Source: Clostridia bacterium (GTDB lineage: Bacteria > Bacillota > Clostridia > TANB77 > UBA1234). Taken from it: 64,000 nt of DNA. Below the pieces are notes generated by a model. That model was not told the origin of the DNA and searched no databases. It saw only the letters and a program-made list of their open reading frames with translations. The stretch lies in the NCBI GenBank assembly GCA_900765095.1, contig CAAFRB010000098.1, positions 1 to 64,000 on the forward strand, given 5' to 3'. Positions within the stretch are counted from its first letter, which is position 1, and each line of letters begins with the position of its first letter. Shown here one piece after another: positions 7,938 through 17,253 of the stretch. The position numbers and the translations under genes were made by a program.

Positions 7938-8615
7938 ATGCGTAAGTTTAGAAGTATGTTCAACAGGTTTGGCTATTTCATGGGGTCCGCAACCGAGAAC
8001 TTTTCACAGTTCTTTTTGGTGTCGATTTTGATGTTCTTTTACGTTTTGGCTTTCAAGTCTGACTATTTGATAATGAGCAAGTACTTTTGGTATACGGCAT
8101 TTTCGTTTGCTATGGTTGTGGTTATTCTGCCCTCAGTTTCCTTGAAAATCTTACAATCGAAGAAAGTTTCTTCGAAGGTCAAGAAGGTTGTTAAGAAGGT
8201 GTTTGTGGCAATTAACTTGATACTGGTTGGAGCATATATGTTCATGTATCCAGTAGTGGGGGTCATTGCAGTTCCTTTGGGGGTTGCATTGTATATCTTT
8301 ATGCTTTGCTTCTTTTACTGGTTTAGTGATCACCGTTATCCGGGGTTGTATGCTGGGAAACTAGAGAAGCTTTTTGAACGATTTGGGCACCTGGTCGCAT
8401 TGTTTATGTGGATCTTTTTCATTGGATCCATATTTACAATGTGGTACGTTTTTTTCGGTGTCGTGAGTACCTATTTCGTGATTTTGGCGTCAGTATTGCT
8501 TATTGTTCTCTTCGTGATTTGCGGTGCTTACGCATATTATCCGAGAATTTTTTCTACCGAAGATGTTCTGTTCTTCAAAATTGAAGAACCGGCGTTGCCT
8601 GTGTGTTTTTTCTAA
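7938..8615 (+). CDS. Polytopic membrane protein of unknown function, atypical base composition
   Basis: 225 residues. The ATG at 7938 sits behind AAGGAG. I count five or six hydrophobic stretches (about residues 24-42, 54-70, 90-125, 150-180, 185-205), so it is probably an integral membrane protein. No family motif recognised. Codon use is much more G+C-rich than the flanking operon, like the genes at 20.2-26.4 kb, which suggests transfer from another host. Single gene with its own promoter, terminator and a copy of the dispersed element after it. Confidence 0.75.
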   Translation: MRKFRSMFNRFGYFMGSATENFSQFFLVSILMFFYVLAFKSDYLIMSKYFWYTAFSFAMVVVILPSVSLKILQSKKVSSKVKKVVKKVFVAINLILVGAYMFMYPVVGVIAVPLGVALYIFMLCFFYWFSDHRYPGLYAGKLEKLFERFGHLVALFMWIFFIGSIFTMWYVFFGVVSTYFVILASVLLIVLFVICGAYAYYPRIFSTEDVLFFKIEEPALPVCFF

Positions 8616-8627
8616 GCACGATATTTT

Positions 8628-8670
8628 GAACCTTCTAAATGCTGAAATAAGCATTTAGGGGGTTCATTTT
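8628..8670 (+). terminator. Strong Rho-independent terminator
   Basis: 15-base arms (GAACCTTCTAAATGC / GCATTTAGGGGGTTC, all pairs or G-T wobbles) with an eight-base loop, then ATTTTT. The T-run is also the left edge of the dispersed element. Confidence 0.85.
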
Positions 8671-8790
8671 TATACAATAGGAAAGAAACAAATTTGCAAC
8701 CTTTTATGTATCAATTTTCTTTCCTATTGTATAAAAAAACTTTAATTTATGCGGGAGATTTTTATCCTTTTAGGTCAAAAGAATGAAAGA
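8667..8790 (+). repeat. Dispersed palindromic element, copy next to a terminator
   Basis: Perfect 15-base inverted repeat TATACAATAGGAAAG (8671-8685) / CTTTCCTATTGTATA (8719-8733), extended by T and A tracts. The 3' module (ACTTTAATTTATGCGGGAGA, then GTCAAAAGAATGAAAG) matches the full copy at 26463-26616 with several changes and a shortened palindrome. No coding capacity. Confidence 0.8.
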
Positions 8791-8847
8791 AAATTATGAA
8801 ATGAATATATTTTAATTTTGTTAATAGAATGGTATAGGGTGATGTTT

Positions 8848-9988
8848 GTGAAAATATTGAGGTATGGTTCTACAGGAATTGATGTAGAGTTATTGCAAAG
8901 CACATTAAAGAAAATAGGTTTTTACAATGGAAAGATTGATGGAATTTTCGGGAATCAGACACAAGACGCAGTGTACAATTTTCAAAGAGAGTTTGGGATA
9001 AAAGCTGACGGTGTTGTTGGAGAACAGACTTGGAATAAACTGAAGCCATATATAAATGGAACGGTTGGCAATATTGTTCCAACAGATATGAGTTATCCTT
9101 ACAGAATAATGATGATGAACATAAACTCTTTGAAAAATAAGTATCCGTTTATCGTTGTTGGAAACTATGGCGAAAGTGTTCTAGAAAGAAAAATTCCGTA
9201 TATAAAGCTTGGTGTTGGGGAAAAGCAAGTGTTTTATAGTGCTTCTATGCACGCAAACGAATGGATAAACTCAGTTGTCATGATGAAATTTGTGGAAGAG
9301 TATGCAATTGCTTATGAGAATGATGGAAAGCTATTAGATAGAACCATAAGAGAGTTGTATAATGATGTGTCAATATACATAGCACCCATGGTAAATCCAG
9401 ATGGCGTGGACTTAGTAACTGGGGATTTAGATATGAATCTTATAGCGTATAGAAACGCGAAAACAATAGGAAACAACTTCCCAAACATTCCATTTCCAAG
9501 TGGTTGGAAAGCTAATATACTTCGGGGTAGATATAAATTTACAATTCCCGGCAAATTGGATATTAGCACGAGAAAATAAATTTTCACAAGGCTTTGTAAG
9601 ACCTGCTCCGAGAGATTTTGTAGGATACGGTCCACTTACTGAACCAGAATCACTTGCAATATACAATTTCACATTAGCGAATGATTTCAAGCTTATACTT
9701 GCATATCACACACAAGGCGAAGTTATATTTTGGAGATATTTAAATTTGGAGCCAGATAATGCTCAAAGGATAGGAGAAGAATTTGCAAAGATAAGTGGAT
9801 ATACATTAGATGATGTAGTAGATACAGGAAGTTATGCTGGATATAGAGATTGGTTTATACAAGATTATAGAAGACCAGGATACACTATAGAAACTGGAAG
9901 TGGCGTAAATCCGCTTCCTATAGAACAATTTGAAAAAATATATAATGATAATATAGGAATATTAATAACTGCACCATACAGTGTTTAA
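8848..9988 (+). CDS. Peptidoglycan-binding M14 gamma-D-glutamyl-diamino-acid endopeptidase, read through a +1 shift at CGG 9523-9525
   Basis: The N-terminus (residues 1-70) is a peptidoglycan-binding domain (LQSTLKKIGFYNGKIDGIFG). The catalytic M14 domain follows, with zinc ligands H135 and E138 (MHANEW). The zero frame stops at 9577-9579 and lacks the rest. Skipping the C at 9523 gives GVDINLQFPANW and continues to the TAA at 9986-9988, adding the third zinc ligand H287 (AYHTQGE) and catalytic E348 (YTIETGSG); 379 residues. Without the shift the enzyme would be dead. GTG 8848 was chosen for the AGGGTGA before it; ATG 8842 is possible. Probable role: spore or vegetative wall peptide cleavage. 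Confidence 0.85.
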
Positions 9989-10124
9989 TCTATAAAGTTT
10001 GTAGCAGAGCACTGTAAGGCGGTTTGACGTAATAAATTATTTGACAGCTAAAGTTTATCCTTGTATAATTAGATGCGTGGTGATGTTTTTGCAGATTTTG
10101 TGGAAAGTAATGTGCAAAATGTTA

Positions 10125-10180
10125 CAAATTCGTTACTTTATTTATTGTATAAAAAGGCGACCTTGTTATGGTCGCCTAAT
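10125..10180 (-). terminator. GGCGACC hairpin with a decayed element on its minus-strand T-tract
   Basis: GGCGACC / GGTCGCC palindrome at about 10157-10177. Read on the minus strand it is followed by TTTTTATACAATAAATAAAGTA, a worn copy of the dispersed element. On the plus strand only TAATTTT follows. It sits between the M14 gene and the next plus-strand gene, so its role is unclear; it may end antisense transcripts or act weakly both ways. Confidence 0.5.
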
Positions 10181-10203
10181 TTTGATATATGGAGATATTG
10201 TTT

Positions 10204-11107
10204 ATGGATTATGAAACTTTAAGTGAAAAAATTAGTTTGATTCAAGAAAAGATTTGTAATGATGATTCAGACTTATTAAGAGCAATGTATAGATACGCAA
10301 GTCAAAAATATAGTTTGGTATGTCCCCAAAAGGTTGTAAAATCATCAGATTGTGTGAGTGAGGGAAAAATATTTTTAAATGTTGATAATATTTCTTTTAT
10401 TGAAATATGGAACACAAATATGAGAAATAAAGTCAATGCAATATTAGAAGCGATATCAGAAGTGGAAGTAGAACGCCTAGATAAAAAGATGTTGCATGAA
10501 ATTATGATGGAAAAAGCTAATGAAAAAAATAGTAAAATAAATGATTCTGATAAGATTAAATTAGATGATATTATCAAGGAATTTCTTGCTATGGAGCAGG
10601 TAAGGGCTAATGATGTTTTGTATGTATGCGATGAGCTATCTAATGATAAAATCTTTTTTATCAACGAGTTTGAAAAGTTTTTAAAAGCGTTGGAATTAGG
10701 AGATAGCAGGAATAAATACATATATGATATGGTTTGTGAAGAACTAGAAAACAATTTCTTAAAATTTAATTTTTGTAATTTTAAAAATGATAAGTGTACA
10801 TCACAACGTCATAAAAACTTTTTTTCGAATAATTATCCTTATTCAAGCACAGATGGTTGCTGTTTTAAAATAATTAATAAATGTCAGCACAACAATAAGG
10901 ATGGAACGTGTAAAGTGAAGTGTATTTCCTGCAAGCTTTTCATTTGTCCTTACTTGAGTGCAAGGGGTATCCGGATACTATGCGTCAGAACTTTTGCTCC
11001 TAAGAGCATTTTTTACACCAAGGCAAAGAAGAATACTTGTAAATAGCTTTTTCGAGCCAGAAAGTTATATATTGAATAAGCTTGAAAAGTACTCTGTTAG
11101 AAAATAA
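10204..11107 (+). CDS. Cys-rich protein of unknown function, read through a +1 shift at CGG 10972-10974
   Basis: I do not recognise the family. The first 190 residues are charged and helical; the C-terminal part is Cys-rich (CNFKNDKC, DGCCFKIINKC, CKVKCISCKLFICPYL), suggesting a zinc or Fe-S site. The zero frame ends at 11044-11046 after a tail with no family character. Skipping the C at 10972 turns GGT-ATC-CGG into GGT-ATC-GGA and gives GIGYYASELLLLRAFFTPRQ and more, up to the TAA at 11105-11107 (300 residues). The ATG at 10204 has GGAGA at the right distance; ATG 10189 lacks one. Confidence 0.65.
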
Positions 11108-11140
11108 TGTAAAAAAAGTAGACATTTTTATCGAATTATG

Positions 11141-11169
11141 TAGACAAAAAGAGAAGATTATGGTAAAAT
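11141..11169 (+). promoter_or_regulatory. Promoter of the SSB-like gene
   Basis: TAGACA, 17 bases, TAAAAT. The leader then carries a small GAGGAA / TTCCTC hairpin at 11181-11197 before the GTG start at 11257. Confidence 0.6.
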
Positions 11170-11256
11170 AACAATGTCGTGAGGAATAAAGTTCCTCGAA
11201 TGAGAATAAAAATACATTAAGAAATTAAGAAAAATGCAAATGAGGGGGATAAGAAA

Positions 11257-11928
11257 GTGATAAATTATAGCGAAAATAATGTAATTACACTTGTTGGTAC
11301 AATAGCTTCGGAAAAAGTTTTTAGCCATGAGGTGTATGGTGAAGGGTTTTATAGCTTTAATGTGGAAGTGCCTAGGTTGAGTGATAATAACGATATAATT
11401 CCTGTCACAGTATCTGAAAGAATACTAACAGATGAATTTACAGTTGGAAAGAAAGTTGTTATTGATGGTCAATTCAGATCATATAATAACTACGAGAACG
11501 AAAAAAACAAATTGGTTTTAACAGTTTTTGTAAAGGATATAAGACTTCAAAGAGAAGATGAAGAAGTACAAAATCCAAATGAAATATGCTTAACAGGTTT
11601 TATATGTAAAAAGCCTATATATAGAACAACACCATTTGGTAGAGAGATAGCTGATATTTTACTTGCAGTAAATAGAGCATATAACAAATCTGATTACATA
11701 CCATGTATTGCATGGGGAAGAAATGCAAGATTTTGTCAGAATATTTCGATTGGTGAAAAAGTTACACTTTGGGGAAGAATTCAAAGTAGACAATATGAAA
11801 AGAAATTTGAAGATGGAACATCAGAGATTAGAAGAGCTTATGAAGTTTCTATATCAAAGATGGAAATTCAAAAAAATAGTGAAGAAGAAGTACAAGAAGA
11901 TTGCAATATTGAGGGGCAAAACGCATAA
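11257..11928 (+). CDS. Tandem OB-fold single-stranded DNA-binding-like protein
   Basis: 223 residues with a GTG start behind GAGGGGG. Two successive SSB-type OB domains are visible: residues 8-105 (NVITLVGTIASEKVFSHEVY) and 110-205 (NEICLTGFICKKPIYRTTPF, then CIAWGRNARF). The second is the more canonical one. The acidic end (EEEVQEDCNIEGQ) is short and lacks the usual SSB tip DDDIPF. It probably binds single-stranded DNA; it may be a specialised paralogue rather than the main replication SSB. Confidence 0.8.
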   Translation: MINYSENNVITLVGTIASEKVFSHEVYGEGFYSFNVEVPRLSDNNDIIPVTVSERILTDEFTVGKKVVIDGQFRSYNNYENEKNKLVLTVFVKDIRLQREDEEVQNPNEICLTGFICKKPIYRTTPFGREIADILLAVNRAYNKSDYIPCIAWGRNARFCQNISIGEKVTLWGRIQSRQYEKKFEDGTSEIRRAYEVSISKMEIQKNSEEEVQEDCNIEGQNA

Positions 11929-11954
11929 TATTCATAATAATCATCCTCTATTCA

Positions 11955-11997
11955 ACGTCAGGTAAGATGTAGTAAATAGTCTTACCTGGCGTTTTTG
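11955..11997 (+). terminator. Terminator of the SSB-like gene
   Basis: ACGTCAGGTAAGAT / TCTTACCTGGCGT stem with an 11-base loop and TTTTTG after it. Confidence 0.85.
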
Positions 11998-12048
11998 CTT
12001 GTTGCAATATTTTCGACAATGTGGTACCATTAAGCACGAGGTGAAAAT

Positions 12049-12672
12049 ATGAAAGAAGCAGAGATAGAGCGACTTATAAAACTTAGTGAATATGAAAAGA
12101 AATGTTATGAGAATGGATATAAATATATAGCAGGAATAGATGAAGCAGGGCGAGGTCCGCTTGCTGGCCCTGTAGTAGCAGCGGCAGTAATATTACCTAA
12201 AGACTGTCTTATAGAAGGGGTAAATGATTCTAAAAAAGTATCTGAAAAGAAAAGAGAAAAACTTTATGATGTAATTATCCAAAATGCTGTTGCTTGGGGT
12301 GTTGGAATAATGGACAACAATGTTATAGATGAAATAAACATATTAAACGCAACAAGAAAAGCTATGCATACAGCAATAGAAGAATTACAAGTAAAACCAG
12401 ATTATATACTTATAGATGCAGAGAAAAAGGTTGATACGAATGGAATACCATATCTGCCAATAATAAAAGGGGATGCATTAAGTATTTCGATTGCAGCGGC
12501 TTCAATAATAGCCAAAGTAACAAGGGATAGAATGATGCGAGAATATGACAAAATATTTCCAATGTATGGCTTTGAAAAACATAAAGGATATGGCACGAAG
12601 GCACACGTGGAAGCCATAAGAGAAAATGGTCTTTGCATGATACATAGAAAATCGTTTTGCACAAAAATATGA
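12049..12672 (+). CDS. rnhB: Ribonuclease HII
   Basis: Removes RNA from RNA-DNA hybrids, including single ribonucleotides. The conserved start of the domain [19 protein letters not shown] (acidic D and E of the DEAGRG motif), [11 protein letters not shown] and [10 protein letters not shown], and the late [10 protein letters not shown] block are all present. 207 residues, full length. Preceded by GAGGTGA. It lies alone between the SSB-like gene and rsmD. Confidence 0.96.
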   Translation: MKEAEIERLIKLSEYEKKCYENGYKYIAGIDEAGRGPLAGPVVAAAVILPKDCLIEGVNDSKKVSEKKREKLYDVIIQNAVAWGVGIMDNNVIDEINILNATRKAMHTAIEELQVKPDYILIDAEKKVDTNGIPYLPIIKGDALSISIAAASIIAKVTRDRMMREYDKIFPMYGFEKHKGYGTKAHVEAIRENGLCMIHRKSFCTKI

Positions 12673-12773
12673 CAAAAAGCTTGAGTTAAGGTTAAATTAA
12701 TGTTACAATTTCGTTACAGATATTGACATAAATGGTAAATCTATTTAAAATAAAGAAGTGAAAGAGGAATCTT

Positions 12774-13322
12774 ATGCGTATTATTGCAGGAAAGAAAAAA
12801 GGACTTAATATAAAGACGATAGATGGTGATTCTACTAGGCCTACTAGGGACATGGTTAGAGAAGCCTTGTTTAGTATATTAACTAACAAAATTTATGATT
12901 CTAGATTTCTTGATTTGTTCGCAGGTAGTGGTGCAATTGGCATTGAGGCTTTAAGCCGAGGCTCAATATTTGCAGTATTTACTGATATCAACTATAAATG
13001 TGTTCGTGTAATTGAAGAGAATATTACAAAAGCTGGTTTTAGTGAACAAGCGCAGGTTTATAATGCGGATTACAAACTTGCGTTAAAAAAACTTAAGGAA
13101 AATAAATTTGATATAATTTATATCGATCCACCATATAACAAGGGAATGGGAATAGATGCGATTGAGAAAATTTCAGAATATCAACTTCTATCAGAAGATG
13201 GTGTACTTATCCTTGAAACTGATACTAATGAAGAAGTGCCAAATGAAATTGGTATATATGAAAAGTATAATAACAAAAGATATGGAAGAAATATATTGAA
13301 TTTGTTTAGGCGAAAGGGGTAA
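12774..13322 (+). CDS. rsmD: 16S rRNA (guanine966-N2)-methyltransferase RsmD
   Basis: 182 residues. It has the RsmD opening MRIIAGKKKG, TRPTRDMVREALFSIL, the SAM motif FLDLFAGSGAIGIEALSRG, and the catalytic DPPYNKG. Seven bases before the following coiled-coil gene, so probably cotranscribed with it. Confidence 0.95.
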   Translation: MRIIAGKKKGLNIKTIDGDSTRPTRDMVREALFSILTNKIYDSRFLDLFAGSGAIGIEALSRGSIFAVFTDINYKCVRVIEENITKAGFSEQAQVYNADYKLALKKLKENKFDIIYIDPPYNKGMGIDAIEKISEYQLLSEDGVLILETDTNEEVPNEIGIYEKYNNKRYGRNILNLFRRKG

Positions 13323-13328
13323 CGCGTT

Positions 13329-13766
13329 ATGGAAGTACTAACGTTGTTAGAAACTATTGAAGAGATGCTTCAGAGAAGTGCGACTATACCACTTACGAAG
13401 AAATCTCTCGTAGATAAAGATGAAATACTTGCAGTTATAAATGAGATAAGGACAAAGCTACCAGATGAACTAAAACAAGCAAAATGGGTAAAAGAAGAAA
13501 GACAAAAGATATTGGTAGATGCACAGAAAGAAGCTAATCAATTAATTAAAGAAGCTGAAAATAGAATAATAGCAATGATTGATGAACATGAAATTACTAA
13601 AAAGGCTTATGAACAAAAGACAGAGATTATCGATAGTGCTAATGCTTTTTCAAAGGATTTGATAGAAGGCACAAAGAAATATGCTGATGAAATCCTTGCA
13701 GAGTTGGAAGCAAACCTACAAGATAAAATAGAAGTGATTAAAGATAATAGAAAAGAACTTAGATAG
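13329..13766 (+). CDS. Coiled-coil protein of the F0F1-subunit-B-like type
   Basis: 145 residues, almost entirely alpha-helical and charged with heptad-like spacing from about residue 45 onwards (QKEANQLIKEAENRIIAMID). No membrane segment. In many Bacillota a similar protein follows rsmD; its role is not established. The small hydrophobic N-terminus (MEVLTLLETIEEML) does not look like a signal peptide. Confidence 0.65.
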   Translation: MEVLTLLETIEEMLQRSATIPLTKKSLVDKDEILAVINEIRTKLPDELKQAKWVKEERQKILVDAQKEANQLIKEAENRIIAMIDEHEITKKAYEQKTEIIDSANAFSKDLIEGTKKYADEILAELEANLQDKIEVIKDNRKELR

Positions 13767-13911
13767 GTAATGCATAAAGTTTTATAGAAGCATTTGCTAG
13801 ATTAATTTAAGTATATAATTGAATAATTTAAGGGCTGAACTTTAGAAAAACTTTGAGAGATTGGATAAATGATCGAAGCTTTTTTGCCTTTGATTGTACT
13901 AAGAATAAAAT

Positions 13912-13960
13912 GACTACTCTTTTGACATGGGAGTAGCCTTTTTTTATATAGTAGAAAAGT
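13912..13960 (+). terminator. Terminator with a decayed element on its T-tract
   Basis: CTACTC / GAGTAG stem and seven T, then ATATAGTAGAAAAGTAATG, which resembles the dispersed element end. The intergenic stretch 13767-14081 otherwise holds only the suf promoter; a weaker GAAGC-TTTTTT stretch lies at 13875-13885. Confidence 0.65.
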
Positions 13961-14012
13961 AATGAATAATTCGGCAAATGGCTGTAAATACTTATTTTAA
14001 TTGCAATTCCTA

Positions 14013-14041
14013 TTGACAAAGTATGAATTGAAAACTATAAT
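14013..14041 (+). promoter_or_regulatory. Consensus promoter of the suf operon
   Basis: TTGACA, 17 bases, TATAAT: a perfect sigma-A match, about 40 bases before the sufC ATG. No Rrf2/IscR-type gene lies nearby. Confidence 0.8.
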
Positions 14042-14081
14042 TACTACTGAAATACTATGAAATAAAAGGTAAGGAGATAAT

Positions 14082-14828
14082 ATGAATAGTTTATTAGAGA
14101 TAAAAGACTTGCATGCTGTTGCAGGTGAAAAAGAAATTTTGAATGGACTTAATTTGAATGTTAATAAAGGTGAAGTGCATGTTATAATGGGCCCCAATGG
14201 TGCTGGCAAATCAACATTAGCTAATGTTATTTTAAATAATCCAGAGTACAGAAAAACTTGTGGAAGTGTGTTTTTTGACGGCGAAGATATTAGCAATCTT
14301 TCAACAGATAAAATTGCTAAAAAAGGTGTTTTTATGTCGTTCCAGTCACCAGAAGAAATTCCTGGAATATCTACGTTTAACTTTTTAAAAGTGGCTAAGA
14401 ACAAAATCGAAGAAAAGCCTATTAAAGTCTTTGAACTTAAAGATGCTGTGAAAAAGTACATGGAAGAATTGAATATGAATTCAAAACTCATCGACAGAAA
14501 TTTAAATGTTGGTTTTTCTGGTGGCGAGAAAAAGAAAAATGAGATTTTACAAATGCTTGTTTTAAATCCAAAGCTTGTAATACTAGATGAAACTGACTCT
14601 GGACTTGATGTTGATGCGGTAAAGGCTGTTTCTAAAGGTATTGAAATGTATAAGTCAGCAGATAATGCAGTTGTCATTATCACGCATAATATGAAAATTT
14701 TAGAGAGTTTAGATGTTGATTATGTGCATATTCTTGTTGATGGTAAGATTGTAGAAACTGGTACTGCCAAACTTGCAAGTGAAATAGAAGAAAATGGCTT
14801 CGGAAAATACAAAAAGGCAGGTATTTAG
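14082..14828 (+). CDS. sufC: Fe-S assembly ATPase SufC
   Basis: ABC-type ATPase of the SufBCD scaffold. Walker A GPNGAGKST near residue 38, signature VGFSGGEKKKNE, Walker B LVILDETDSGLD, and switch His in VVIITHNMK. 248 residues. Typical SufC replaces the usual LSGGQ by FSGGEKKR. First gene of sufCBDSU; two bases before sufB. Confidence 0.97.
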   Translation: MNSLLEIKDLHAVAGEKEILNGLNLNVNKGEVHVIMGPNGAGKSTLANVILNNPEYRKTCGSVFFDGEDISNLSTDKIAKKGVFMSFQSPEEIPGISTFNFLKVAKNKIEEKPIKVFELKDAVKKYMEELNMNSKLIDRNLNVGFSGGEKKKNEILQMLVLNPKLVILDETDSGLDVDAVKAVSKGIEMYKSADNAVVIITHNMKILESLDVDYVHILVDGKIVETGTAKLASEIEENGFGKYKKAGI

Positions 14829-14830
14829 TT

Positions 14831-16228
14831 ATGAAAACGAATGTACAAGAAGTAAATAGAAATATTTATGATTTTAAGAATAAAGATGAATATGAATTTA
14901 AGATGAAGAAGGGCTTAAACAAAGAGATTGTAGAAGAGATTTCAAAGCAAAAAAATGATCCAGACTGGATGCGAAGAATTCGTCTTGATGCTTTAGAAAT
15001 GTATGAAAAACTTGAACTTCCAACTTGGGGACCTGACCTTTCTGAACTTAACATGGATGAAATTGCAACTTATGTTAAACCTAAGTCTAAGCTTAATTCT
15101 AGTTGGGATGATGTTCCTGAAGATATTAAAGATACTTTTGACAAGCTAGGAATACCAGATGCTGAAAAGAAGTCTTTAGGTGGCGTTGGTGCACAGTATG
15201 ATTCAGAGGTTGTTTATCATAGCATGAAGGAAGATTTGCTTAAGCAAGGTGTAATATATACAGATATGGAAACGGCCGTTAAAGAGTATCCTGATATTGT
15301 TAAAGAATATTTCATGAAGTGCGTGCCTATAAGCGACCATAAATTTGTTGCATTACATGCTGCAGTTTGGTCTGGAGGATCTTTTGTATATGTACCAAAA
15401 GGAGTTAAATTGGATATTCCACTACAATCATACTTTAGGTTAAATTCTCCAGAATCTGGTCAATTTGAACATACTTTAATAATTGTAGATGAAGGTGCAA
15501 GTCTTCATTTTATAGAGGGCTGCTCGGCTCCTAAGTATAATAAGGTTAATCTACATGCAGGTTGCGTTGAATTATATGTTAAAGATAATGCTTATTTAAG
15601 ATATTCGACAATAGAAAATTGGTCAAAAAATATGATGAACCTAAATACCAAAAAAGCGATTGTTGGTAAAAATGCTCAAATTGATTGGGTTACGGGTTCA
15701 TTTGGTTCTAAAGTTTCTATGTTATATCCTATGAGCATTTTAAATGGCGAAGGCGCAAAGACAGAATATACAGGAATCACATTTGCAGGAAAAGGTCAAA
15801 ATTTAGACACAGGTTTTAAAGTTATCCATAATGCTCCTAATACATCATCAGTTGTTAATTCAAAATCTATATCTAAAAATGGTGGAGCGTGTACTTACAG
15901 AGCATTGGTAAGAATAAATGAAAATGCAGTTAATTCTAAATGTAGTGTAAGCTGTGAATCTTTGATGCTTGACGATTTTTCACGTTCTGATACTATTCCT
16001 GTAAATGACATTAGAACTGATGAAGTGGAATTTTCTCATGAAGCAAAAATCGGAAAGATTAGTGATAAAGAAATCTTTTATTTGATGAGTAGGGGACTAA
16101 CTGAAGAAGATGCGAAAGCTATGATAGTTAGAGGTTTTGCATATCCTGTTTCTAAAGAACTTCCTGTTGAATATGCTGTTGAAATGAATAACTTAATAAA
16201 TCTTGAATTAGAAGGGAGTATAGGATAG
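14831..16228 (+). CDS. sufB: Fe-S assembly scaffold protein SufB
   Basis: 465 residues, full length. SufB signatures: GVGAQYDSEVVYHS, FVYVPKGVKLDIPLQSYFR, the EGCSAP region, and the late SRGLTEEDAKAMIVRGFA. Forms the SufBCD complex on which [4Fe-4S] clusters are built. Confidence 0.97.
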   Translation: MKTNVQEVNRNIYDFKNKDEYEFKMKKGLNKEIVEEISKQKNDPDWMRRIRLDALEMYEKLELPTWGPDLSELNMDEIATYVKPKSKLNSSWDDVPEDIKDTFDKLGIPDAEKKSLGGVGAQYDSEVVYHSMKEDLLKQGVIYTDMETAVKEYPDIVKEYFMKCVPISDHKFVALHAAVWSGGSFVYVPKGVKLDIPLQSYFRLNSPESGQFEHTLIIVDEGASLHFIEGCSAPKYNKVNLHAGCVELYVKDNAYLRYSTIENWSKNMMNLNTKKAIVGKNAQIDWVTGSFGSKVSMLYPMSILNGEGAKTEYTGITFAGKGQNLDTGFKVIHNAPNTSSVVNSKSISKNGGACTYRALVRINENAVNSKCSVSCESLMLDDFSRSDTIPVNDIRTDEVEFSHEAKIGKISDKEIFYLMSRGLTEEDAKAMIVRGFAYPVSKELPVEYAVEMNNLINLELEGSIG

Positions 16229-16230
16229 GT

Positions 16231-17241
16231 ATGGAATTAAATAATACACCAGTTAGAACATCTAAAAATTTTAATATAAATAATGTAAAACTAGATTTTG
16301 AAATTCTACAAAATATTAATACTTTTAATAATATAGAATTATCTTGTGAAAACTCTTCTATGAATGAAGATTTAGATTTTGTTTATGGTGTTGGACTTGG
16401 TTTTAAAAGTTCAAATCATAAGGTTAATGTTAACTTAAAAGATGACGATAATGTAAAAATTATTTATACTTTTGATGATAATAATTTGAATTTAGTTAAT
16501 GAACTTTTAGTGCAAGCAAGCGGTAATTCAACTCTTACTATTGTGTATAATTCTAAAACTATGAAACATTGCTTTCATAACGGTGGACTAAAAATAATTG
16601 CTAATGATGATGTAAAGCTTAACGTTAATGTAATAAATTTTTTGAATGAGGAGTCTGATAATTTTGAAAGTATCGAAAATGTAATTGGTAAAAATTCAAA
16701 AGTTAATTATACTATTATTGACCTTGGTGGAAAAAACAGTATTACTAATTATTATGCAGATATTAAAGGTGAAAGTGCTGAAAATGACTTAAAAACTATT
16801 TACTTAGGAACTGATAATCAATTAAAAGATATTAATTATATTGCAGAACTTAGAGGAAAGAAAACAAATGTAGATATTGATGTACAAGGTGCTTTAGCAG
16901 GAAGTGCTAAAAAGAATTTTAAAGGTACTATCGATTTTAAAAGTGGTTGCAAAAAATCGAAAGGTAATGAGAATGAATTTTGTATGTTGTTATCTGACAA
17001 AGCAAAATCTATTGCATTACCAATGCTTTTATGCAGTGAAGACGATGTAGAAGGAAATCATTCGACGGCTTCTGGTAAGGTTGATAATAAGATTTTGTTT
17101 TATGTTATGAGCAGAGGATTAAGCTATAAAGAAGCAGTTAAATTACTTGTAAAGTCTAACTTTACAACAATTATAGATAGAATTTCTGACGAAAATTTAA
17201 AAGAAGAAGTAATCAGAAGGATTGATGAAAAATTAGATTAG
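16231..17241 (+). CDS. sufD: SufD-like scaffold subunit
   Basis: 336 residues. It is shorter and more diverged than SufB and rich in Asn and Asp. The C-terminal FCMLLSDKAKSIALPMLLC, then EGNHSTASGKVD and FYVMSRGLSYKEAVKLLVKS identify the SufBD core fold. Its place between sufB and sufS supports the call. Confidence 0.9.
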   Translation: MELNNTPVRTSKNFNINNVKLDFEILQNINTFNNIELSCENSSMNEDLDFVYGVGLGFKSSNHKVNVNLKDDDNVKIIYTFDDNNLNLVNELLVQASGNSTLTIVYNSKTMKHCFHNGGLKIIANDDVKLNVNVINFLNEESDNFESIENVIGKNSKVNYTIIDLGGKNSITNYYADIKGESAENDLKTIYLGTDNQLKDINYIAELRGKKTNVDIDVQGALAGSAKKNFKGTIDFKSGCKKSKGNENEFCMLLSDKAKSIALPMLLCSEDDVEGNHSTASGKVDNKILFYVMSRGLSYKEAVKLLVKSNFTTIIDRISDENLKEEVIRRIDEKLD

Positions 17242-17253
17242 AAAGGCAATAAT

